From Marchantia polymorpha subsp. ruderalis (Eukaryota; Streptophyta; Marchantiopsida; Marchantiales; Marchantiaceae): a stretch of 64,000 nt of DNA. The stretch lies in the NCBI GenBank assembly GCA_037833965.1, contig AP031356.1, positions 4,052,501-4,116,500 on the forward strand. The letters are read 5' to 3'. Numbering within the stretch: position 1 is the first letter of the stretch; every line of letters starts with the position of its first letter. The notes beneath the pieces were generated by a model. It worked only from the letters and a program-made list of their open reading frames with translations. It did not search any database and was not told the DNA's origin. Of this stretch, positions 1-11,419 are shown in pieces. A program made the position numbers and the translations under genes.

Positions 1-153
1 CTCCAAACCTGCGAAGCAATGAAATATTCATAGAACTATAGAATGTCAAGATATTTGAACACTTCTTTACAAATATATTCCCTAATACTAGCAAAGTCAG
101 TGTAGAAGCTTTGCATGCAGACCTGGCAGGTTAAGAAAAGGGAACAAAACACA

Positions 154-803
154 AGTATGATCACAACGTATACTCATCAGTTCCAAGATGTATTGAGAGT
201 TTAGGGTTATGTTGCTATGTAAGTTGTTCATGGTATGTTTGTGTACGAAGTATGCATTTAAAAAATACAATACAGTTTTAGATTTCAACAGTTTGTTTGT
301 TTTAACTTTTCGTCACACAAGTGTCAGACCAACCGCACTGAGCTGTCTGGTAGGTTTGCTATATGGATAGGGATATACGCTAACATCACATGTCCGTAAA
401 CGGAGTAAATCACTCTAGCGCTCAGAGATCATCTAGCGCCTCGGAGTGATTTATTCCAGAAACTCATGCCCGTCATCCTGTTTCCAGTCCATAAATGTTG
501 TAAAACTGAAACGCATGTGAGATGAGATGAAAGTATATTCACCAGACAGCTCAGTGCGGTCGGTCTGACATTCTTGTGATGAAGGGGTTGAAACAAACAA
601 CCTATCAAAATCTAATAAGACTGTTTTTAATTTCTGAACTGCATACTTGGTACAAAAACTTACCGTGCACAACTTACAAGGCACTTTTAAAAAACACTAT
701 CTTGTTCTCTCGTAATGTTGTCATTGAAGGTATTTTGCATTAGCTACAAGTTACTACTCTCAATATACACATATGTATCTAACGTCGTGATCATAACTGC
801 ATC
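154..803. repeat. Long imperfect foldback (inverted repeat) upstream of LEA copy 1
   Basis: The left arm (about 154-440) reappears reverse-complemented in the right arm (about 450-803). The clearest match is 324-353 against 541-569, where about 28 of 29 bases pair. Pairing continues outward through the 'aagtatgcat' and 'tattgagagt' words to the 'tatgatcac' word near 154 and its partner near 800. The centre is itself a short hairpin around 'gagtaaatcactc' and 'gagtgatttattcc'. The right arm holds some extra sequence. No protein is encoded that I recognise. It could be an old foldback or MITE-type DNA element, or a source of hairpin small RNA. No clean target duplication was seen. Confidence 0.75.
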
Positions 804-839
804 ACTACAATGATTTCTTCATCGAGTGTGAACTCTTGC

Positions 840-1339
840 AACTAGGGTTGCAATTAGTATGAACTCTTGAAACCCTTCCGTTCCAGTTTCTTTTGTCTCA
901 TTGACAGCTAGCTGTCAAAGCCCCTTTTCTGCATGGGACGGAACATACCTGGGCTCGGAAGTGAGCAGGCGCGTTGTCAGAACCTCGTGCTGCACTTGTC
1001 GCTATAAGAAAGCATCCTGCTAGGCATCACATCTCCGAATTCACGCTGCGAGCAAAACGTGTCCACTTTGTGGATGAGCCTAACGTTATGTTACCGACCG
1101 AATACAATCATGGCACCTGTGAAGAAAATGTCGGCTAGGACACTAACTTCGAAACTAATCAACTTGCGAATTCTTCTGTCGTCATAAGCCCATGCTAGAA
1201 AATGTATATAAGGCTGGCCTGCTAGTCACTCTACATCTTCGATAGGAATCGTCACTCATCTTCATCTCAGCTACTTTCTGCTTCCCGACCCACGCGAATC
1301 GACTTTCCAGCAACTGTCCTAACGACCAATCCATCGACC
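840..1339 (+). promoter_or_regulatory. Promoter of LEA-like copy 1 (ABRE, DRE core, TATA)
   Basis: This block is shared in diverged form with the other copies of the array. It contains the ABA-response word ACGTGTC at 1057-1063, a DRE/CRT core ACCGAC at 1093-1098 and a TATA box TATATAAG at 1205-1212, about 130 bp before the coding start. The known role of these motifs is ABA and dehydration responsiveness through bZIP and DREB factors. That they act here is inferred from their conservation across copies. Confidence 0.6.
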
Positions 1340-1772
1340 TTGTCTTCCAACCAGATGCAGAGCGCCAAGGACTCAGCTGCCAAGACCACGGAGCACACGA
1401 AGCAATTCGGAGCTGAGAAGACCGGTCAGGCACAAGATCACGCCCAGGGAATGGGCCAGGCTGCCAAGGACAAGGCCAACCAGGCGGGACAAGCCACGTC
1501 CGATGCTACTCAGGCTGCCAAGGACAAGGCCGTCGAGGCCAAGGACAACACTGGCAACGCTCTGCAGCAGGTACTTTCCCACCTTCCGGAACGAAATATT
1601 TTCGCATAGTTCTCAAATCTTGTGAGAGTCATGAATGTGGTGGTGCGAGGATTGCAATTGTTTATCTGAAGGGCACAGCTAACACTGCTAATGGTTGTGG
1701 ATGCAGGCTGGTGACAAGGTGAAGGAAACTTTGACGAACGCCAAGGACGCTGTCACAGGAAACAACCAATAA
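1340..1772 (+). CDS. LEA/KIN-type small hydrophilic stress protein, copy 1 (start codon altered)
   Basis: There are two exons, 1340-1570 and 1707-1772, with a 136-nt GT-AG intron in phase 0. The product is about 98 residues, rich in Ala, Gln, Lys and Asp, with no Cys or Trp. It carries group-3-LEA-like stretches such as AAKDKAVEAKD and ends TNAKDAVTGNNQ. Small proteins of this kind are disordered, accumulate in the cytosol or nucleus under desiccation, cold or ABA, and are thought to protect membranes and proteins. Copies 2, 3 and 4 begin with ATG; here the aligned codon at 1340 is TTG. The first in-frame ATG is at 1355, five codons on, and would still give an almost complete protein. One residue (Lys for Gln, in SAAKTTEH) differs from its sisters. 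A polyadenylation word AATAAA lies at 2021-2026. Confidence 0.85.
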
Positions 1773-2400
1773 GTAATCATCGAGCTGTATTGCCTCCTGT
1801 CCTGATGACAGTCAGATGTGTGTTTGGTTCGCAAGAATTGGGGCACCAAATTAGAATAGAGCCCATTCGAGAACACAATGCCATGTACAGCATGAATCTG
1901 TCATGATTCTTAGGGGAGGACATGACGACGACCGCTAGTCCTTCGGGAGTATTGTAGGGGAGCAATTTTAGGAACAGCGTATAGTACATAAATGTCATCG
2001 AACTCCTCTTGTTTTTGTATAATAAAGTGTGGACAGTTTTTAAACTATGTCTACTAGCTTAGACCTCACCTCCACACAATTCAATGTTTAAAGTGTTTTT
2101 GTATTGATATAGAAAGTGTATTATATCAAAAACTTTGCAATATGAATTCTCAATTATATATTAATAATTGTAGACCAAAATCAGAGCGTGTGAACAACTA
2201 ATCATATTACACATTCCGGAAAGAAGGTGAAATTTATAAATGTCCACTATATTAGTGAACATTTTAAAACTGTACACACGATAAAAACATTTCAACATAG
2301 GGTAATGAAAACTGGCAGTACCACTTTACGTTATGATCTACTACAAAAGTAGATGAATCAATATCTAAGAAATTTGTAAAATTCACCATTCTGTTGTAAA
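1773..2400 (+). repeat. Alpha-type 3' flank of LEA copy 1
   Basis: This is the 3' untranslated region plus downstream DNA. It starts with 'cctcctgtcctgatgacagt', includes 'ctcttgtttttgtataataa' before the polyadenylation word, and runs on to 'ctactacaaaagtagatga' near 2340. The same block recurs after copy 3 (12542-12830) and as an orphan at 6885-7440, so it marks the duplicated unit of the array. Confidence 0.75.
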
Positions 2401-3900
2401 CTAATGTAAAATAAATGAAAAATTAAATTTATAATATATGTATATTTGCACATATATGAATTGTGATATAACTATATGTTACTCTCAAATAAAAATAATT
2501 ATGTAGTAATATTTGTTTAAATGATCAAGATGTTTGTAACAAGAATCAATTTAACTTTTAAGTTTGAAATAATTTAAATGTATTACATTTGCAAGAAAAT
2601 ATCATAAAATTTTTTTAAATATATCTTTATGTTTTTTTAATTGTTAATCATAAAATTTGTATATTATATCAAACTTGTTGTCAAAAAATAATTTTAAATT
2701 TTGAAATAGAAAAAAAATTTGAACAAATCTATTACCAGAAGAAATTTTTTGTCTCTCAAATATTGATTTCAATAATGTTTGCAAAAATTTTGCTTGACTA
2801 ATATTTATTTTTAAATGGAAAAAAATATTTAATTTATTTTATGTTGCAAAATTTCATCTTTGAGTATATATAACTGAAATATATGTTCAATTTTATTTAT
2901 TGATAAATTTATATTTTTTTATTGGTGAATTTTTTTCAAAATTCAAACATTAAATGTATTTTTTTTTCAAGTATAAATTTTAAGATGTGAATAAGATGAT
3001 AAGATATACAAATTTAAGCTACATTTTCATGCTTTTCCATTATTTGTGATTTTCATTTGTTTGTCGCAATGTTAAGATTTGATTATTGAATTTAAACCAT
3101 GCAATTTTATTCTTTAACCTATTTATATTTAATATGTTCAAGTCATATATATATAATGCAATAAATAATAATAAATACATGTTAAATACAAACAAGTACT
3201 TTGACATTGCTTACTACCAGTTATACAAACATTAAGAATGATTGCATGCTTTTTGCTTTTTTTCATGAGCTTCAATCAATGATCTTTTTTAACCTTGTAT
3301 TGCTTTTTGAAATAAATTTACACTTGCGACAAGTTCTCTGATCATTATGTTCCATATAAATTTCCATCATTGTATTCATATTCTTCATGTTATTTGCAAC
3401 TCTTTTCATTTTGAGAATTTTTTTGAAGTTTTGAATATGATTTATTATTAAAAAAATATAATTTTCACAAAATGTAATTTATTCTTGATTTATTAAATTG
3501 ATTGAGAAATTTTTTTGCAAAATTTGAGTATTTAAGTTTTGTGTAATCATGTGAAATTTTGTCATAGTAATTTTATTACATAAAAATTATGAATCTTGTT
3601 CAATAATTCATATTCACTTATAATTTGTTGTAAAAAGCACTATTGATGAAAATTTGTCTTTAGATCTTTTTTTAACATGCAATTTGATCTTGATTACATT
3701 TATTCAATAATCTTATTGGATGATCATTTAATCATTTCAATTGATTCACAAGTGTTTTTTGAATGTCATGATCCTATCTCCTTTATCTTGCCTCCTATAT
3801 TGCTCATCATTGAAAACAAATGTCTCATTGGAAAAAAATCATTGCATTATGAAATAATGTTGAAAGTGTTGTATTCATCAAAACCCCTCAAACAGATGAC
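2401..3900. other. AT-rich spacer, no gene seen
   Basis: Very AT-rich DNA without a convincing coding frame. Blocks of it are homologous to the longer spacer before copy 3; for example 'caagtactttgacattgctt' occurs near 3195 and again near 9890. It therefore belongs to the duplicated unit rather than being unrelated filler. Confidence 0.7.
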
Positions 3901-4455
3901 GGCACGTAGCGATTCAAATGCATCACTACGATGATTCCTTTTGTGAGTATGAACTCTTGCAACATCCCAACCGTTTCACACGACATGCATGGCGTTACCG
4001 TTACCGTTACAGTCTCTTTCGTCTGAGTGACATGGCGCAGTCAAAGTCCCTTTCTGCATGGGACCTGACGGGCCTGGGCTCGGAAATGAGCGTGCGCATG
4101 ATCAGAACCTCGTGCTGCACTTGTCGCTATAATATAGCATTCCGCTGACAATCACAACTCCGACTTCACGCTGCGAGCGAAACGTGTCCGCCTTGTGGAT
4201 GACCCTGACGTGACTGCGATCTGCAAATACAAACATGGCACATGTTTAGAAAAACGTCGGGTAGCATACTAACGTCGAAGCTCATCGACTTGCGAATTCT
4301 TCTGTCCTCGCAAGCCCATGCTAGAAAACATATATAATGTTGGACTGCTGGTCTCTCTACATTTTCATTCCCAATCTTCATCTTAGCAACTTTCCAATTC
4401 CACACCCACGCGAATCCACATTCCAGCAACTGTCCTAACGATCAATCCATCAACC
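3900..4455 (+). promoter_or_regulatory. Promoter of LEA-like copy 2
   Basis: Contains ABRE ACGTGTC at 4182-4188 and TATA box TATATAAT at 4331-4338. From about 3760 it is nearly collinear with the promoter of copy 3 (from about 11420), sharing the 'gcatcactacgatgattcct' and 'ctgggctcggaaatgagcg' blocks. The second block is also present before copies 1 and 4. Confidence 0.65.
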
Positions 4456-4888
4456 ATGTCTTCCAACCAGATGCAGAGCGCCAAGGACTCAGCTGCCCAA
4501 ACCACTGAGCACACGAAGCAATTCGGAGCTGAGAAGACTGGTCAGGCACAAGATCACGCCCAAGGAATGGGCCAGGCTGCCAAGGACAAGGCCAACCAGG
4601 CGGGACAAGCCACGTCCGATGCTACCCAGGCTGCCAAGGACAAGGCTGTCGAAGCCAAGGACAACACTGGCAACGCTCTGCAGCAGGTACTTTCCCATCC
4701 TCCGTTAGGAAAGGTTGTGGCATAGTACACACGTCTTGTGAAAGTCATGAATGTGGTGCTGCGGATGATTGCAACCCTTCTCTGAAAGGTTCAGCTGACA
4801 CTGCTAATCGTTGTGGATGCAGGCTGGTGACAAGGTGAAGGAAACTTTGACGAACGCCAAGGATGCTGTCACAGGAAACAACCAGTGA
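4456..4888 (+). CDS. LEA/KIN-type small hydrophilic stress protein, copy 2
   Basis: Exons 4456-4686 and 4823-4888 flank a 136-nt GT-AG intron. The 98-residue product begins MSSNQMQSAKDSAAQTTEHT and ends AVTGNNQ. It is a Lys/Ala/Gln/Asp-rich, Cys-free, presumably disordered protein of LEA/KIN type, expected to be a desiccation or cold protectant. The intron falls between NALQQ and AGDKVKE, exactly as in the other copies. The first exon is nearly identical to that of copy 1 but keeps a normal ATG. The stop is TGA, as in copy 4, where copies 1 and 3 use TAA; this matches the shared beta 3' flank of copies 2 and 4. ABRE and TATA elements upstream suggest ABA-controlled transcription. Confidence 0.9.
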
Positions 4889-5213
4889 GTAGCGATTTTG
4901 ATGTCTCGTCCTGTCAGCAACGACATGGACCTTATGCCATCTTCGCCCTTTTTAATCAACCATGGCGTTGGCTTTTGTACAGTAGGCCGCCTTTTCCTCA
5001 CTTGACGAGCTCGAAGTAGAGGAACGAAAAAGGAAAGAAGCTCCTCCTCGAGCATGATTGTTATCCAATAACGTCAGGACAGCTTTGCTATTCGCTTGTC
5101 CGTGACCTGTACATGTGAATGTACATATTACAAGTAAATATTTGAGCAAATTTTCATACTTATGTTTTATCTGTCAAGATTGTACCATCCGATAGTTGGC
5201 TGCTTGTTGGGGA
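4889..5213 (+). repeat. Beta-type 3' flank of LEA copy 2
   Basis: Starts 'gtagcgattttgatgtctcg' and runs to 'ctgtcaagattgtaccatcc'. It is nearly identical to 14701-15017 after copy 4 and unlike the alpha flank of copies 1 and 3. Confidence 0.8.
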
Positions 5214-5266
5214 TCTCCCAATGTCAAACTGAACTTGAAACTTTTTGAAGGCTTGGAGTGGTTCAG

Positions 5267-5307
5267 GGTGGAGAGACGACACTTCCTGGTCGTGTCGTCT
5301 CTCCACC
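5267..5307. repeat. Perfect 16-bp hairpin
   Basis: Bases 5267-5282 (ggtggagagacgacac) are exactly reverse-complemented at 5292-5307, with a 9-base loop (ttcctggtc). It lies just beyond the beta flank of copy 2 and is not seen after copy 4, so it was not part of the duplicated unit. Confidence 0.85.
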
Positions 5308-6029
5308 ACACTCCTTCCTCTTGCGGATCCGCGCATGGCTGAAGACTGCACATTTTCACATGCTCAAATCAAAACTTATGCCTGAACACAAAGCCAAGAC
5401 ACACACCGCTTTCACCACTACTGCTCGTGCTGCCGGAAGCTCTTGTGGATTAAAGATCGGATGAAGGTATTCTGAAGCCGGTAGTTCTGTCCCACCGGGT
5501 AGGCCCGGAAGACGAATTGCTTCTGCTACCGTAGTGATCGCATGGAAGGCCTTATATAGGCCGGAAGGAGCTACGACTGACGGAAGATTTGATTTTAAAC
5601 ATCAAATGGTTCAGATCATACTTCAAAGCAGAGTCATATTTATTTATTTCATTTGTTAAGAGAAAAGACATGCAATTAACTGAGCAAGAACATGTAATCT
5701 TCTCAGCTTCCACAAGGTTCTTTACTTCACGCGCTCCCTCCTCAATCGACTCTCTGCACAAAGCTTGTTTCTGCTTCAATGCACACTCAAACTCAGCAGA
5801 AGTATACTGTGTAGCAGAATCTTTCATAGGAGGTTTCTTATCATGGTTCTGGTCCCTGTATTTTGGAGTGTGCGCTCCACTTACACTACATTGAAACGGA
5901 ATCTGCACCGAGGGAAAAGTGCTAAATAGTTTATCAGCATGCCTCGTCAAGTAAGAGCGTTGAGAACAAAAGACGGGCGATCTACTGTTCGGAGCAGGAA
6001 GTTATGGGCTTCGGCGTGACGCACTAACA
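5308..6029. other. Intergenic, no recognised gene
   Basis: It holds an open frame on the - strand at 5552-5950 (132 codons) with no recognisable domain, and an overlapping + strand frame. There is a small interrupted palindrome GGCCT-tatat-AGGCC at 5548-5562. I see no conserved neighbour or splice pattern that would support a gene. Confidence 0.4.
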
Positions 6030-6884
6030 CTTGGGGGGAGAAACACAAAAAAGAGGAGGGTGGGTCAAGCAGAGTACTAGAAGTATAGAAACTCCCACGT
6101 TGAGACCAGGCGTCCGTGCGCCTGGCTCGCTAGCACCCTTCTCGACGGACTGGGTCCTAGACGACCGTGCGTGCGGGCACCCGCTGACTGAGTGCAAACC
6201 GTCCCCACGGGCGCCAGGGGATCTCTCGGACGCGTCTAGATTCCTGCCGGACGCGCGTCTCACGGTGTTTCGAACCCGGGCGGGCGTAATGGAGATCTCG
6301 CCGACGCGTCTAGATTCCAGTCGGGCGAAAGGGGACGCGCGTCTCACTGTGTCTCAACCCTGACTGACGGCAGACCGTCCCCCGGACTGACGGACTGACG
6401 CAGTGCCCGCCTGCTGCCCCCGAGCGAGCGAACCAACTCAAGTAACTAACAACAGCAGCAAAACGTCAAAGCTGCCGCCGGCGACTCAAAGCTGCCGCTA
6501 GCAACTTCCGCTTCTACCTTCCTCAAAGAACGGCAACCAAAATCCAAAAACCGACGACTCAAGCCTTCGACTAAATTGAGCGAATTAACGTCGAAACCAA
6601 AAGCCGACGACTCAAGCGTTCGAAGCGGAAGTTTGGCGGCGAATTCGCTTCGACCGCTTGAGTCGATTCCTCAAAAGGGTTAGGGTTTTGCACGCATTCC
6701 TTCCGCTGCTTGGCTGCAAACGGAACGCGCGTGCTGGCGCCTAATCGGACGGTATGTCACATCCAAAGCTGCGCAGAATGCACGCCCGCCGTGCGATTTT
6801 GCTCATCTTGCCTTGGACGATTCGACCAGGAGCCGTTTCCGGACTGCTCAGGTACTCACACGCGCGGGCATTCCGTCGTCAGAA
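6030..6884. other. GC-rich island with internal repeats
   Basis: This stretch is strongly GC-rich inside otherwise AT-rich DNA. It holds two diverged copies of a roughly 70-base unit containing 'gacgcgtctagattcc' and 'gacgcgcgtctcac' (about 6219-6288 and 6293-6362), and near 6550-6630 a repeat around 'cgacgactcaag'. An open frame of 110 codons at 6031-6363 has no recognisable domain and looks like a by-product of composition. It abuts the orphan alpha flank, so it sits where an LEA coding region would be expected. A fragment of a mobile element is possible. Confidence 0.5.
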
Positions 6885-7440
6885 CAGAGCACATTCGAGA
6901 ATACTATGTTATGTAGAGCATGAATTTGTTATAACATTCAGGGAGAACATGAGGACGACCGCTAGCCCTTGCGTAGGATTGTAGGGGAGCAATTTTAGGA
7001 ACAGCATTTTGTATATAAATGTCACCAAACTTCTCTTGTTTTTGTATAATAAAGTGTGAACATTTTTGAAACTATGTCTACTAGGCTAGACCTCACCTCC
7101 ACACAACTCGATATTGAAGTGTTTCGGTATCCATATAGAAATTACATTGTAACAAAGACTTTGTTGCAATATATATATATATATATCCACAATTATATTT
7201 TGGTAATTTGAGACTCGATTCACAGCGTGTGAACAAGTAATCATTTACACATTTGGGAAAGAAGGTGAACATGTTCATTATTATACTTGACATTTCCAAA
7301 TTTTACACGCGACAAAAATACATGGAAAAACATCTGAACATTGCGTGATGAAAACTGTCCGTAACACTTTACGTTATGATCTACTACAAAAGTAGATGAG
7401 AAAATATCTCAACAGTTTGTACAATTGACTTTTTTGTTTT
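6885..7440 (+). pseudogene. Orphan alpha 3' flank: remnant of a lost LEA copy
   Basis: From 'cacattcgagaata' onward this matches the alpha flank of copy 1 (1855-2400) and copy 3. It includes the 'aggacgaccgctag' word, the 'ggagcaattttaggaacagc' block, the polyadenylation word AATAAA at 7048-7053 and 'ctactacaaaagtagatga' near 7380. No exon of the family precedes it. The simplest reading is a sixth array member whose promoter and coding part were lost or replaced. Confidence 0.7.
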
Positions 7441-10400
7441 TAAATATGTAAAATATATGTACATTGTTGAAGCTAAATTACATTCACAATCTCTAATTCT
7501 CAACAAAAAAATAATTGTGAAATATCTAATTCACAGTGAAATTTGATACTGCAAGTGCGCAAAGTTTGTCAGCAGTTTAGAAAATGTAGCTAGAAAAGAA
7601 AAAGATGAAAACTCTTAAATTATCAAAATTAAAATAATGTCAAATTACATATGATACGTCAAAACTAAACAGTAATAACTAATAATTTATAATCATAAGT
7701 TTTGAAGTAGTTTATTAATCTCATAGAATACCAAGAAAATAGTATAAAAGTACTTGAGAGAAATTTCAAAACTATGAAGATGAAAGACATTTATTTAGCA
7801 ATATATCCTCTATAATAAATTCCAAAAATGACAAAAAATGATATTTCATTCTTAACATTTGTATTATTGATGATATATTACTATGAACATACATTTTTTG
7901 ATATATATATAAGTTTAACCAACACACATAGCTATATGTACCCTATAAATATTCATAATGTAAATTTGGGATGACTCATATTCATTCTGAAATCATTTGA
8001 AGGTTTAGATAATTAACTCAATATGTGTACAAACTACTTTAATTTTTTGGTTGAAGTTTAATTGCTGCAAATATATTCAAATTTTTCAACAATAAAAAGC
8101 GCATTGGAAAAATTGTAATATTACTTTCAGGCTAATTGAAAAGATATTTTCATTTGCTATTGAATCAAATATCTCAAATTTGGATATTTGTGACCTTGAA
8201 CATTTTGTGTTTACTTTTTAAAGTCAAATTTTTTATGTTCACCTAAACAGAGTATAAATTCGTAATAAGTTGAAATATATTGCAAATGTGACTTACGAAA
8301 TATGATATTTCTATTTCATAAAATTAAATAAAAATTTCAAATACTGAAATTAATGTGTTTTAACTCTACAAAAGTTTCAATTAACAATGATGAAAATTAG
8401 ATATCTCTAGAGAAAAAATGGAATTCCTAATGCAACAGTATTTGGAATATTGATAGATGAGTATATGGATGTTGCTAAAGAACTTTATGAGTCTACTCCA
8501 CAGCAGTTTTGAACATTTTACATCTTTTTGAAGAGAAAAAATATTTAATAATTTTTTATTGGAGACAAAAATAAAAATAAAAAATAAAAAATAAAAAATC
8601 TACAGGAATGCATTCAAAAACTTATAACAAGAAAATAACCAAAAAATTAAGAAATCCACATCATTTTACTAACATAACGTTTGTTTATGTTTGTTCATAA
8701 AGGATTATAGCGTATTTTTTAATTTTTAACTTAATCAGCTTATCTTATCATCAGTTTAAAGAAGATATATAATGAATATGCGAGCAATTTTTGAAATTAA
8801 TAAAACCTAATATTTCGAAAAATATGGATGAATTTCATTATTCTTTAAATGATTTATCCTATGTTTCAATAACGATTCAATAATAACATGCATAGATGAA
8901 AAAAAAAATATTAGATTTGTCGTTTTTTTAAGCGTTGATTTTTTATAATTTTATACAATTTATTCAAATAATTGAAATTCATTTGAAAATAAAAAACCTC
9001 ATATATTGCAATTATTTTAAAATTTTACACATATTCAAATTTATGTTATGATATATTAATTATTACAGTTTTTTTTGCTACATAAATATCAATATTATTC
9101 TTCTATTATCATAAATAAGCGATAAATGCTCTTTAGATACAAATTTGTTTCACTATATTTTTAACAAAAGTAACATAATTTTTAGGAATAATTGTAGAAC
9201 AAATTTTTTGTTAAATTTATCACTTTAAAATTGAAGTTTAAAATAAAATTTTTTCTCTGATATATGTACATCATATTTTTACTTTTAATCATCAATTTCG
9301 TATTATATATCAAAATTTTTGTAAAAATATAATTTCCAATTTTGAATTTGAATAAAAATTTGATTTACTCTTGATTTTCATAGAAAACTTTTTCTCTTAC
9401 ACATTGTTATGAATAATGTTTGCAAAAGGTTTGCTTGGCTAATCTTAACTTTGAAGAGAAGCAAACTCTCATTAAGAAATTTTTTGTCTTATGTTGCAAA
9501 ATATCATCTTTGATTACATATAACTTACAAGTAGTGAATTTAGTTTATTGATAAAAGTCAAATTATATATAAATAGATTTTTGTTAGTGAATTTTTTTCA
9601 TGTTTCAAATATTCCCATTTTTATTGCATGTTTTTTTTTTCCAAGTATATATGTCAAGAGTTGAATAAGATGATAAAATATACAAATTTATATCAAAAGT
9701 GTTAATTGTGTGCTATAATTTCATGCTATTGCTTTTAATATTTTATCCATTATTTATCAATTTTACTTTCTTATCATGATTTAAAAATTTCATAATTGAA
9801 TAAAAAACCTAATACTTAAATGACTTATTCTAAGTCATTTTTGTATTGAATGCAATAATTCTCATAAATTTTTAAAAAATACAAACAAGTACTTTGACAT
9901 TGCTTACTACCAACTATTCATACATGAAAAATGATTGAGCTCTTTTTGCTCTTCTTATGAGTATCAATTTGTGATTTTTTTTGTTCAACTTTGTAAAATT
10001 TTGTGATTAAATTTACCCCTAACACAAGTTATTTTTATCACTTTGTTCCATAAAACTCGCCTTGGTTTTTTTTCATATTTTTCACGTTATTTCCAAATTT
10101 TCTAATTTTGAGAATATCTTTGTGATTTAAATCGAAAGAGACATATTATTCCAATTCCATGTATTTTAAAAAATATACAATTTTCACAATTGATGAATTT
10201 TGATCATCTTAATATTTTTTTTTCATGTTATTTGACTTACTCAAATTTATAGGATAATTTTATTAATTGATCATTTAAACATTTAAAATTATTTCTGATT
10301 TTTTTTCTAAATTTAATGAATTTATTCTTGCAGTTTGAAATATTACAAGATGATTTTTCTTTTTAAAAGTTATCTGTTTCAATTTATTCGATGGAAAAAA

Positions 10401-11419
10401 TATTTTGTTCAACATTAGAGGGCAAAAATATCTTCTAAAACTACATTATTCATAAGATACATCTCTTGAACATAAATCCATTGTGTCTTTTATTGAAATC
10501 TATCTTATTATTGAAATTTTATTTAAAAATGAAGCCTAGATTTACAAGATGTTTCAAGTCTAAATTACAAGGTGTTTCATTTTTTTATTTGATTTAATTT
10601 TTACTTTTATTGTAAAGATTTTATAGCTTATGATTTGTTGCTTTAAATGTTATAACGGGTTTAAAAATTCCTAAATATTATTACTAGCCTAATTATTTTA
10701 AAAAATTTATTATTATTAAGCCTCATTTTCATGCTCACGTTTATAAGAAGTAAATTTTTTACATTGTTTCATATAGGAATCAAATTTTTTTTGAGATGAT
10801 CTTATAACATTTCTGTAATTTTCTTCACTATACTATTATTAAAATATCTTACTACATCCGTTTTAGATAGTTGCGAGAATTATACGTACAATTTTTATTC
10901 AAAATATAAATATAAATATAAATTCAATGAAATGATATGATTGATTTTCTATTTGATTCCATCAAATAATAAATATTCAATTATACAATTTTATGTCGTT
11001 TCATAAATAACAATTGGAAGTATGAGTTATACTAATGGACAAATTACTTGAGACTCAAAATCTACATGATTTTTTACGACAAGATACATTTGTTGTTCTT
11101 CATGAATGAAAAGTGAACTTTGAAAATCCAAATTTATGATCATTCTAGTAGTGGTTTACTTCAGGTTACATTCATACACGGGATTCACAATATATTTTTT
11201 TCTACTATGTTATAAATGCATATCACATTTCTCTTTAGTCTTTGTAATCATAACAGGATGAAGTGTAATTCCTTGAAGTTATTCATGACCTATAATTCTT
11301 ACAGAAGAAAGAAGAAAAATAGCTCTCACATCATTGAAACATTATAAATGAGTAAACAAATCAATCATAATAATACTTTCCTGTAGAAAAGAAACTGTAT
11401 ATTTTCAAGACTTTATAAT
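7441..11419. other. Long AT-rich spacer, expanded relative of 2401-3760
   Basis: Very AT-rich with no supportable gene. Parts are collinear with the spacer between copies 1 and 2; for example the 'aataatgtttgcaaaa' and 'ttatgttgcaaaat' blocks near 9410-9500 match 2770-2850. It is about 2 kb longer than its counterpart, with unmatched stretches around 7440-9200 and 10500-11400. Confidence 0.65.

Noticed and set aside
1373-1582. Antisense frames of about 69 codons opposite each LEA first exon
   Set aside because: They mirror the codon pattern of the sense exon in all copies and have no support of their own.
5552-5950. 132-codon frame on the - strand
   Set aside because: No recognisable domain, overlapped by a frame on the other strand, no splice or promoter context; not called as a gene.
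6031-6363. 110-codon frame in the GC-rich island
   Set aside because: Spans two copies of an internal DNA repeat and has an equally long frame on the other strand, as expected from composition.
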